A stretch of DNA of 12,741 nucleotides from JAVBNC01 sp031551765 (GTDB lineage: Bacteria; Desulfobacterota; Desulfovibrionia; Desulfovibrionales; Desulfovibrionaceae): the NCBI GenBank assembly GCA_031551765.1, contig JAVBNC010000058.1:1-12741 (forward strand), read 5' to 3'. Position 1 is the first letter of the stretch. Every line of letters starts with the position of its first letter. Made by a program: the position numbers and the translations under genes. This document shows, piece by piece, positions 1 to 4,775 of this stretch. Under the pieces are notes generated by a model. That model was not told the DNA's origin, searched no databases, and saw nothing but the letters and a program-made list of their open reading frames with translations.

Positions 1-90
1 AAAAATATCTGCAAGATGTGATTGAGTATATCGTCCTGTTTGGTACGCTTCCAATGCACGCTGACGAAGTTCTGGTGTGATTTTTCTCAT
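1..90 (-). CDS. IS630-like transposase, N-terminal fragment cut by window edge
   Basis: Only the first 30 codons are inside the window; the gene continues past the left edge. The visible protein begins MRKITPELRQRALEAYQTGR and goes on with YTQSHLADIF. This is the amino-terminal helix-turn-helix layout of IS630/Tc1-type transposases and related synthetic-construct-like DNA-binding domains ('...R..al..y..G.s...iA..f'). In the family this domain binds the element's terminal repeats and a DDE domain follows. The ATG at 90-88 is chosen because no in-frame start lies upstream and a promoter sits directly before it. Base composition is much more AT-rich than the neighbouring chromosomal genes, which fits a transferred element. 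The exact element end is not determined; a TA-containing CTAG near 138-142 is a possible boundary. A transposase-like HTH regulator remains possible because the catalytic part is not visible. Confidence 0.6.
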   Translation of the reverse strand, partial: MRKITPELRQRALEAYQTGRYTQSHLADIF

Positions 91-96
91 GTGCAC

Positions 97-125
97 ATTC
101 TAGACTATATTTAGAGAAAATTCAA
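97..125 (-). promoter_or_regulatory. Sigma70-type promoter of the transposase gene
   Basis: On the minus strand, TTGAAT (125-120) and TAGAAT (102-97) are separated by exactly 17 bases, a good match to -35 and -10 consensus boxes. The -10 box lies only six bases before the ATG at 90, so the message would be leaderless or nearly so. That arrangement would keep transposase expression low. The region is AT-rich against its surroundings. The boxes are seen in the sequence; promoter activity is inferred. Confidence 0.5.
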
Positions 126-238
126 TTTTAAAATGCTCTAGTGTGCTTGGTATGTTACATGCTGAATATATGCCCGCAGCGCTGTGTGGACAGCAGCGCC
201 CCGTTTGTGCGGCATGAACGTTCCGGACGAGGTTCGCC

Positions 239-927
239 ATGATACGGGATTTTGAAGAAATTCCGGGTGCCGTGCTGCTTTCGCGGCAAGTGGAAGAGCG
301 CATACGCAAAGCCATTACCTCCGGCCGCATGCAGCCCAATGTTTTATACACGGAAACCACCATTGCCCGGCAGTTGGGGGGGGCCGCGCGCCGGTGCGCG
401 AAGCCGTACTGGACCTGGAACCCCGGGGGGTGTGACGGTTTTCCTCCGGCGCGGCTTTCAGGTGCGCATGTTCACCGCGGAAGCTCTGCGTGAGGTTTAC
501 GACCTGCGTTGGGCCTGGAATCCCACGTGGTGCGGACCCTGGCCGAACACCCGGAACGCCACGACTTTTCCCGCCTGGCGGAGGTGGCCCGCAGCCAGAA
601 GGAAAGCGCGGCCAAGGGCGAAATAACCAACGCCGTGACCTTTGGCCGGAATTTGCACAACGAAATGCTGCGAATGAACGCCAACAGCATGATCCGCAAG
701 ATTTTCGGCGACATTCAGGATATTATCAGTGTAATGTGGGCGCAGGCGTTCAGCGTGTCCATTTCCGCCGAGAATGTGGCGGACGATCACTTGCTGCTGC
801 CGACCTGATGCGCAAAGGCGATGTGGGCGCGGCCGGCCCGCTGCTGCGCGAGCATTTGCGGCGCAGCGAGAAAGCGGTGTTGGTGGCCCATGCTTCTCCG
901 GCGCAAGGCCGCGGCGTGGGGTTGTAA
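239..927 (+). pseudogene. GntR-family (FadR/FCD-type) regulator, four frameshifts
   Basis: Read with frame changes, this stretch encodes a typical GntR regulator: an N-terminal winged helix (MIRDFEEIPGAVLLSRQVEE, then ...TTIARQLG, RAPVREAVLDLE, FLRRGFQVRMF) followed by an all-helical FCD ligand domain (ESHVVRTLAEHPERHDFSRL, NLHNEMLRMN, then MRKGDVGAAGPLLREHLRRS). Family members are transcription repressors controlled by small organic acids. The frame changes four times, each as one missing base: at the G8 run 376-383, the G run 425-430, near 512-516 in GGGCCTGG, and near 797-802 in CTGCTGCCG. Adding four bases to 689 gives 693, that is 231 codons, the usual family length, so nothing else is missing. 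A GAGG ribosome site six bases before ATG 239 is intact. The nearby transposase fragment fits a decaying locus. Homopolymer sequencing error is the alternative, but no other gene in the window is affected. Confidence 0.75.
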
Positions 928-970
928 AAGCCTTTGGCCTGATGCGGCGGCGACCACATCTCGCGCCGGA

Positions 971-1558
971 TCAAAGGCGGCCCCGGCGTGCGCCCGGCAT
1001 GGTTTGTTTGCGCGCGGTCCTGTCCTCCCCATGCCGCCAGATCCAGGGCGGCACGGCTTCATCATCCCCTTCCCGCCAAAGGCCTGCTTTTCCCCGCCTG
1101 GCCTGTTCCTGCAGGTTTTTCCACTGCACGCAGCGGCCACAGTAACGCGGGTCCACCCAGGCCAGGCCCGCGCGCAGCAATTCTTCCTGTACCACATGTC
1201 CGCCGGGCAGGCTGACCACGGCGGCCGCGGAACGGCCGTAACGGTCCACCCCCATGTCCACAACGCTGACCCGGCTTCCCGCGGGGGTGAGAGACAGCAG
1301 CAGGCCGCGCGCTTCCCCGCTGAAAGGCTGCGCGGACCAACTGTGTCCGGCAAGCTCAGGGGCATCCACGCCGTAAAGGCGCACACGCACGGCCTGGCTC
1401 GTGTCCGTGCGGCGTACGGTGAGTGAATCGCCGTCCTGCACGGAAAGCACCGTTCCCTCCCAGGCCAGTGCCGGCCGGGCAAAGACGCAGAAGAGCAACT
1501 GCAGGGCCAGCAGCAGCGCGTAGTGAAAGGAACGGCCGGCAGGTGATGGCATGACCAT
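971..1558 (-). CDS. Exported thermonuclease-like protein (SNase domain)
   Basis: This 195-residue protein has a signal peptide (basic start, hydrophobic core about 13-28, likely cleavage after ALA at 32) and a Staphylococcal-nuclease OB-fold domain at about 33-162. The active-site pattern is present: DGDSL (D44, matching SNase D21), RLYGVDAPE (R60, D65 and E68, matching R35, D40 and E43) and DRYGR (R109, matching R87). Such enzymes cut DNA and RNA with calcium, in the periplasm or outside the cell. A YCGRC pair of cysteines (140, 143) lies near the end of the domain, as in many bacterial relatives. The last ~33 residues (163-195) are a basic, low-complexity tail. ATG 1558 has no clear ribosome site; ATG 1552, two codons in, is an equal candidate. 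The gene is convergent with the broken GntR gene, 43 bases apart, and stands alone. Confidence 0.88.
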   Translation of the reverse strand: MVMPSPAGRSFHYALLLALQLLFCVFARPALAWEGTVLSVQDGDSLTVRRTDTSQAVRVRLYGVDAPELAGHSWSAQPFSGEARGLLLSLTPAGSRVSVVDMGVDRYGRSAAAVVSLPGGHVVQEELLRAGLAWVDPRYCGRCVQWKNLQEQARRGKAGLWREGDDEAVPPWIWRHGEDRTARKQTMPGARRGRL

Positions 1559-1630
1559 AATATCGTTTATTCTATATAATATGGCAAGTAAGATGCGCGG
1601 AAACGCGGACTGGAGCCCAAAGCGCTTTCA

Positions 1631-1660
1631 TGCGTTCCCGCCCGGTCTGGCGGGAACGCA
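1631..1660. terminator. Perfect 12-bp inverted repeat downstream of the TAC module
   Basis: Arms 1631-1642 (TGCGTTCCCGCC) and 1649-1660 are exact reverse complements around a six-base loop. It lies about 80 bases after the stop of the SecB-like gene, where that minus-strand transcript should end, and about 70 bases upstream of the nuclease start. No T-run follows on either strand, so it is not a textbook intrinsic terminator. It could act as an RNA 3'-end stabiliser or in Rho-dependent ending. Confidence 0.4.
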
Positions 1661-1663
1661 GCA

Positions 1664-1705
1664 CGGCCCGCGCCTCACGGTTACGGAACCATGGGACGCG
1701 GGCCG
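1664..1705. repeat. Second inverted repeat, CGGCCCGCG arms
   Basis: CGGCCCGCG at 1664-1672 pairs with CGCGGGCCG at 1697-1705. A small inner hairpin (GGTT/AACC, 1679-1690) lies in the 24-base loop. With the adjacent repeat at 1631-1660 it fills the 179-base gap between the nuclease start and the SecB-like stop. No gene is visible there, and the AT-rich stretch 1559-1583 probably holds the nuclease promoter. Confidence 0.35.
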
Positions 1706-1737
1706 CGAAAAGCAGCGCCGTTGCGGAAAAACGCGCG

Positions 1738-2205
1738 CTACTGCGGCTGGCCTTCGGGCTTGGGGGCGGGCCGTCCGCGCAGCGCGTCAACCGTGCTGTC
1801 GGCCATCTGGCGCATCAGGGCTCTTTCTTCGCCCATGGAAGGGTGCAAAATAACAGGCGCGCTGATGGGCAGGCGGCGGGTGACGTCGGCCAGCAGCTCC
1901 CGGATGTAGGGGAACATTTTGGCGGTGCAGGCCGCGCTGACCTTGACCCGGTCGCTTTCCGGCAGCGGTTCTTCGGTGACCAGGGTGAAGGACCCCCGGT
2001 AGGAGCAGCGCAGGCGCAGGCTTTCCGACGCGGGGTCGGATTCCGCCGTGACCACGCATTCCACCCGGTCGTCTTCAGGGAAGAGCAGCGAAGAGGAAAT
2101 GCTCATCTTGATGGTTTCGCCGGAGCCGGAGGCTTCGCGCAGCTTGTCCATATCAACCCTGACGCCCAAGCCCACAAGGATAATATCGTTCAGTTCGACG
2201 TACAT
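1738..2205 (-). CDS. SecB-like chaperone of a HicAB TAC module
   Basis: This 155-residue protein has the SecB fold signature. An N-terminal strand pair (MYVELNDIILVGLGVRVDMD) leads into the LRCSYRGSFTLVTEE strand region. The most conserved block follows at about 91-124: AACTAKMFPYIRELLADVTR and then LPISAPVILHP. In SecB family members this block reads '...LFPYaRe.i...t..gg.pp..L.p', so the match is specific. The C-terminal ~30 residues form the expected helix and a proline/glutamine-rich tail. SecB proteins are tetrameric cytoplasmic holdases. Here the ATG lies two bases after the stop of the HicB-like gene with AGGAG (2216-2212) in front, so the two are translationally coupled. The context argues for a dedicated antitoxin chaperone rather than the general export SecB. 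A general SecB role cannot be excluded, since the rest of the genome is unseen. Confidence 0.8.
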   Translation of the reverse strand: MYVELNDIILVGLGVRVDMDKLREASGSGETIKMSISSSLLFPEDDRVECVVTAESDPASESLRLRCSYRGSFTLVTEEPLPESDRVKVSAACTAKMFPYIRELLADVTRRLPISAPVILHPSMGEERALMRQMADSTVDALRGRPAPKPEGQPQ

Positions 2206-2207
2206 GG

Positions 2208-2762
2208 TCAGCTCCTCAGAAACACCCGGGGTACGGGTTGTCTGGTTGGGGTGTAAGAGACCGTGGTCTCCAGGGATGTATAGGCAAGGGTCGCCCCCAG
2301 GGACGCCCCAAAGGAAAATGCCTCTTCGGCCTTTTTTTGCGCCGCGTCAAGTGCCGCCAGGTCGGCCCTGGCCTGTTCCACCGCGCGCATGGCCGTTTCC
2401 AGTTCCGCGCGCACGGCGGCGAGCATGTCGTTCTGGGTCTGGCCGCGTTCCAGAAAAGAGGCGATGAGCGCGTTCAAGGAAACGCCCTGGCGTTCGGCTT
2501 CCAGGGCCAGGCGGGTGTGAAGGGTTTTGGGGATGCGGATACGCAACTGCCCGCTGTGCGTGGGCAACAGGCGCGGCTGCGGCACATCTCCGCCGTCCTC
2601 GCGCAGGGAATCCAGCATGGCCGCAAGGGCGGCGGTAGCTTCGCGCGCGGCGTCTTCCGGGGTGCCGCCAAAGGCCGAAAGGCCGGGGAAATCCGGCGAC
2701 AGCGCGATAAAGGCCGCGTCGTCCGCGCTCCAGTAAATGGACAGGGAATAGCTGTTGTCCAT
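2208..2762 (-). CDS. hicB: HicB-type antitoxin with long C-terminal extension
   Basis: The protein has 184 residues. Residues 1-66 form the degenerate RNase-H-like HicB fold (YSLSIYWSADDAAFIALSPD, then FPGLSAFGGTPEDAAREA), which binds and blocks HicA. Residues 70-107 (GQLRIRIPKTLHTRLALEAE, then RQGVSLNALIASFLERG) form a ribbon-helix-helix DNA-binding domain for autoregulation. Ordinary HicB proteins end about here. This one continues with a charged, alanine-rich predicted coiled coil (112-148) and a hydrophobic, tyrosine-containing tail (149-184: FSFGASLGATLAYTSLETTV, SYTPTRQPVPRVF). The tail is the natural candidate for a chaperone-addiction segment recognised by the SecB-like protein encoded next. 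ATG 2762 is preceded by AAGGGGGAA and lies 11 bases after the hicA stop. HicB identity is firm; the tail's role is inferred. Confidence 0.88.
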   Translation of the reverse strand: MDNSYSLSIYWSADDAAFIALSPDFPGLSAFGGTPEDAAREATAALAAMLDSLREDGGDVPQPRLLPTHSGQLRIRIPKTLHTRLALEAERQGVSLNALIASFLERGQTQNDMLAAVRAELETAMRAVEQARADLAALDAAQKKAEEAFSFGASLGATLAYTSLETTVSYTPTRQPVPRVFLRS

Positions 2763-2773
2763 AAATTCCCCCT

Positions 2774-3109
2774 TCAATTTTTTTTCACGGCCAGCCGGAT
2801 GAACTCCACAAGCTCCGCCACCTGGTAGGGCTTGGCCTTGTTGTCGTTCGGCTGGAAATTCATTCTGTCCGAAGGCCTCAGCCGCATGTCCAGAATGTAG
2901 TCCGGGTGCTTGTAAATGGTGTGCGAACCCTTGTGCCGGTCGCGCACGAACCCCGCGTCTTCCGCCAGCCTGCACAGTTCCGCGAAGGGCAGGCTTTTTT
3001 TGGCGGCCAAGGCTTCCCGGCAACGCCGCTCAAGAGCCCGGGCCTCCTCCAGACTTTCGTCCGGGTGCGCGGGGCCCGGGCTTTCTCGTGAGGCGTCATG
3101 TGCGGCCAT
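2774..3109 (-). CDS. hicA: HicA-type mRNA interferase toxin
   Basis: The 111-residue protein carries the small double-stranded-RNA-binding-like HicA fold. LPFAELCRLAEDAGF (40-54) is the first helix. HKGSHTIYKHP (59-69) contains the GSH motif with the catalytic histidine H63. NFQPNDNKAKPYQVAELVEF (84-103) matches the 'n.q..kgkaKpyqv..ll..i' ending of the family. HicA toxins cleave mRNA and stop growth unless bound by HicB. Relative to short HicA proteins there are about 35 extra N-terminal residues, rich in acidic and arginine residues. Start choice is uncertain: ATGs at 3133, 3121 and 3109 are all in frame. ATG 3109 is preferred because GGAA precedes it and a candidate promoter/operator covers the upstream two. 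It is the first gene of the hicA-hicB-SecB-like unit. Confidence 0.87.
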   Translation of the reverse strand: MAAHDASRESPGPAHPDESLEEARALERRCREALAAKKSLPFAELCRLAEDAGFVRDRHKGSHTIYKHPDYILDMRLRPSDRMNFQPNDNKAKPYQVAELVEFIRLAVKKN

Positions 3110-3113
3110 GAAT

Positions 3114-3131
3114 GGTTCCATATACGGTACC
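3114..3131. promoter_or_regulatory. Imperfect 18-bp palindrome, candidate HicB operator
   Basis: GGTTCCATATACGGTACC reads nearly the same on the opposite strand (14 of 18 positions symmetric). It lies directly before ATG 3109 and over the two earlier ATG codons. HicB proteins with a ribbon-helix-helix domain repress their own operon from short palindromes near the promoter, so position and symmetry both fit. No binding evidence is available. Confidence 0.35.
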
Positions 3132-3145
3132 ATGCTTTCGGTCAA
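3117..3145 (-). promoter_or_regulatory. Possible hicA promoter
   Basis: TTGACC (3145-3140) is a good -35 box. TATATG (3124-3119, spacing 15) or TATGGA (3122-3117, spacing 17) is a weak -10 box. It overlaps the palindrome 3114-3131 and follows the terminator of the upstream gene by a few bases, so the module needs its own promoter here. The -10 match is poor, hence the low confidence. Transcription would begin only a few bases before ATG 3109. Confidence 0.3.
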
Positions 3146-3148
3146 GAT

Positions 3149-3184
3149 AAAAAAAGCCCGTCCGCAAAAAAAATACGGACGGGC
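3149..3184 (-). terminator. Intrinsic terminator of the MFS gene
   Basis: On the minus strand a 9-bp GC-rich stem (GCCCGTCCG, 3184-3176, pairing with 3164-3156) encloses an 11-base loop. Seven T residues (3155-3149) follow at once. It starts about 20 bases after the MFS stop codon and ends 40 bases before hicA ATG 3109, isolating the toxin module from read-through. Confidence 0.85.
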
Positions 3185-3204
3185 GTGAAGGACGCTGCTC
3201 AAAT

Positions 3205-4413
3205 TCAGCCGGTTTTCTTTCCCATGTGGCCGAGAACGAGCACCACCACCGCCAGCAGCAGCCCGGCGGAGGAAAGGGTGAAGGAAATGCCCAGGCCCGC
3301 GCCGTTTTCCGCCAGCTTGCCCGCCACCACCGGGGCGATGATCTGGCCCACCCCGTAAATGGCGGTCAGAATGCCCACGCTCCAGGCGCTGGAGCGGCCG
3401 CTGAGCGTCACGCCGTACTGGAGCGAAAGCACGACGATGCCCATGAAGGTGCCGCCGAACAGCAGCCCCCCGGCCAGCGCGGCCCAGGCGGCGGAAGAAA
3501 GCGCGGGCAGGGCCACGCCGAGGCTCTGGAGCAGCAGGGCGGCCAGCAGGGCTTTCAAATACCCCGTGCGCCGGGCCAAAAACGGCCAGAGGGGCGCGGT
3601 ACAGGCGGCCGCGCCGCCGGTAATTACCCAGGAAGCGTCCGCCAGGGCCTGGGAACCTGTGGCCGCACCCACCTGGGCCACCAGAAAGGTGGCGCTGATA
3701 ATGTAGCCCAGCCCTTCCAGAAAATACGCCACGAACAGCGCGTTCCAGGCTTTTTTGTCCGACCTGCCGGAAAGGGCGGAAGCGGCGGGCGCGGCGGCCC
3801 TGGCCGGGGCCGCGTGCCGGGAAGCGGCAGGGGGCTTCAGCGCCCAGAAGGAAAACAAGGCGAAAGGCAGGCAGGCCAGGCCCATGCCCAGCCAGGCGCC
3901 GTCCGGGCCGAAGCGCGCGGCCAGAAACGGCCCGGCCAGACCACTGGCGGCAATGCCCGTGCCCACGCCGCTGTATAGAAAACCGGCCAGGGAGGCGCGT
4001 TGCGCCCGGGCCAGGGCATCCAGCACCAGGGCGGAAACCAGCACGAACATGCCCGCGCTGGCCAGGCCGGAAAAAAAACGCACCGTGTGCCAGGCCAGTT
4101 CGCCCTTTACCAGCCCCATGCCCGCCGTGGTGACCAGGCTGAGCAGAGTCCAGAATATGAACAAGGGGTAGCGGCCGGACGTGCTCACCCGGGTCATGGC
4201 CAAAGCGCCCGCCAGGTATCCCACGTAGTTCCAGCTGGCCATGGCGCCCGCCACGGCCTCGCCAAAGCCGTAAGCCGCCATCATGCCCGGCAGGAGCGAA
4301 GTGTACAGAAAACGCCCCACGCCCATGGCAATGGCCAGGCCGCAAAACCCGGCAGCCAGGGAAACAGCGGCGCTTTTTTCTTGAGGGGCAGTTTCGGATA
4401 ATGTGCGTGTCAT
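3205..4413 (-). CDS. MFS transporter, YbfB/YjiJ type
   Basis: The 402-residue protein has about twelve hydrophobic membrane segments and the length of a bacterial MFS carrier. The first segment contains GLAIAMGVGRFLYTSLLPGM (about 26-45), the hallmark of the YbfB/YjiJ subfamily ('GvGRFaYtpLLP.M'). A later segment (GVGTGIAASGLAGPFLAARF) also fits this group. Substrates of the subfamily are largely unknown; export of small organic compounds or drugs is possible. ATG 4413 is preceded by GGAGG (4426-4422) with eight bases of spacing. It stands alone on the minus strand and ends at a strong terminator. About 360 bases upstream contain a dispersed repeat and a large hairpin. Confidence 0.85.
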   Translation of the reverse strand: MTRTLSETAPQEKSAAVSLAAGFCGLAIAMGVGRFLYTSLLPGMMAAYGFGEAVAGAMASWNYVGYLAGALAMTRVSTSGRYPLFIFWTLLSLVTTAGMGLVKGELAWHTVRFFSGLASAGMFVLVSALVLDALARAQRASLAGFLYSGVGTGIAASGLAGPFLAARFGPDGAWLGMGLACLPFALFSFWALKPPAASRHAAPARAAAPAASALSGRSDKKAWNALFVAYFLEGLGYIISATFLVAQVGAATGSQALADASWVITGGAAACTAPLWPFLARRTGYLKALLAALLLQSLGVALPALSSAAWAALAGGLLFGGTFMGIVVLSLQYGVTLSGRSSAWSVGILTAIYGVGQIIAPVVAGKLAENGAGLGISFTLSSAGLLLAVVVLVLGHMGKKTG

Positions 4414-4450
4414 TATAGATGCCTCCGGCGGCCAAAGAGGGCTCCGCCCT

Positions 4451-4584
4451 GTCTTTTATCCGCTTCGGGGCCGGTAAGATGCGTGACCGGCAAAGCCGGA
4501 TCACGCCCGGCCCCTGCGCTCCATGGCCCTGGCGGGCCTGGCCTGCGCGGAAGACCGCTCCGGCCCCCTCCGGGGGTATAAGGA
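4451..4584. repeat. Dispersed intergenic repeat, copy 1
   Basis: This segment matches 11011-11139 over its whole length. It is identical for 44 bases at 4478-4521 (= 11038-11081), then for 26 bases at 4523-4548, then the copies match through GTATAAGGA except for a short indel near 4549-4554 and one substitution. Inside it GCGTGACCGG...CCGGATCACGC (4481-4506) can fold into a hairpin, and CCCCC/GGGGG arms lie near its end. It has no coding frame consistent between copies. Both copies sit downstream of a minus-strand transporter gene and upstream of the next minus-strand gene. A GGGCTCCGCCC mini-hairpin adjoins it at 4437-4447. Confidence 0.85.
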
Positions 4585-4601
4585 GCAGTACAGTCGCGCG
4601 T

Positions 4602-4629
4602 ATTATCAGGATGTTTCCCAAACGTTGAA
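4602..4629 (-). promoter_or_regulatory. Possible promoter of the MFS gene
   Basis: GATAAT (4607-4602) is a good -10 box. TTCAAC (4629-4624), 16 bases away, is a weak -35 box. If used, the MFS transcript would carry the dispersed repeat at 4584-4451 in its leader. Only the -10 match is convincing. Confidence 0.25.
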
Positions 4630-4719
4630 AAAGGCGGCGGCCGTAGTTACGCGGGCTGTTGTATCAAAGAGAAAACTTTTCATTACCCCCTGTCAAAGTT
4701 CCTTGGAAGATGGGGGTCC

Positions 4720-4767
4720 GGGGGAAGGGGGAAACCTTTCTTCCAAGAAAGGTTTCCCCCTTCCCCC
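4720..4767. terminator. Very long perfect hairpin after the NSS gene
   Basis: Two 23-base arms (4720-4742 and 4745-4767) are exact reverse complements with almost no loop. They consist of G5-AA-G5-AAA-CC-TTT-C-TT and its complement. It begins nine bases after the NSS stop codon (4776), where the minus-strand transcript ends. No T-run follows, but the stem is strong enough to end or protect a transcript on either strand. Part of the inner arm (TCTTCCAAG, 4739-4747) can also pair with CTTGGAAGA at 4702-4710, giving an alternative fold. Confidence 0.6.
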
Positions 4768-4775
4768 GATTTGCC

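Larger units (their letters stand above)
1738..3145 (-). other. Toxin-antitoxin-chaperone (TAC) module, HicA-HicB-SecB type
   Basis: Three minus-strand genes are packed with gaps of 11 and 2 bases and bounded by a terminator (3184-3149) upstream and inverted repeats (1705-1631) downstream. The order toxin, antitoxin, SecB-like chaperone, together with an antitoxin extended past its DNA-binding domain, is what defines TAC modules in established work on M. tuberculosis HigBA-SecB (Rv1955-Rv1957). There the chaperone protects the antitoxin from aggregation and proteolysis. HicAB-containing variants have, as I recall, been noted in comparative surveys. Function here is inferred from architecture. 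Confidence 0.75.

Noticed and set aside
239..927. Programmed frameshifting in the GntR-like gene
   Set aside because: Four shifts at unrelated sites without stimulatory structure or known precedent; decay or sequence error explains it better.
1061..1143. Zinc-binding or disulfide module from YCGRC in the nuclease
   Set aside because: Only two cysteines in a position common in bacterial SNase relatives; no further ligands seen.
2763..3023. Upstream in-frame extension of hicB
   Set aside because: It overlaps hicA in another frame and is low complexity; ATG 2762 has a strong ribosome site and starts the HicB fold.
2774..4621. One open frame of 615 codons on the minus strand joining HicA to a long upstream part
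   Set aside because: The upstream part overlaps the MFS gene in another frame and reads as low-complexity Gly/Arg/Pro sequence. A terminator at 3184-3149 separates it from hicA.
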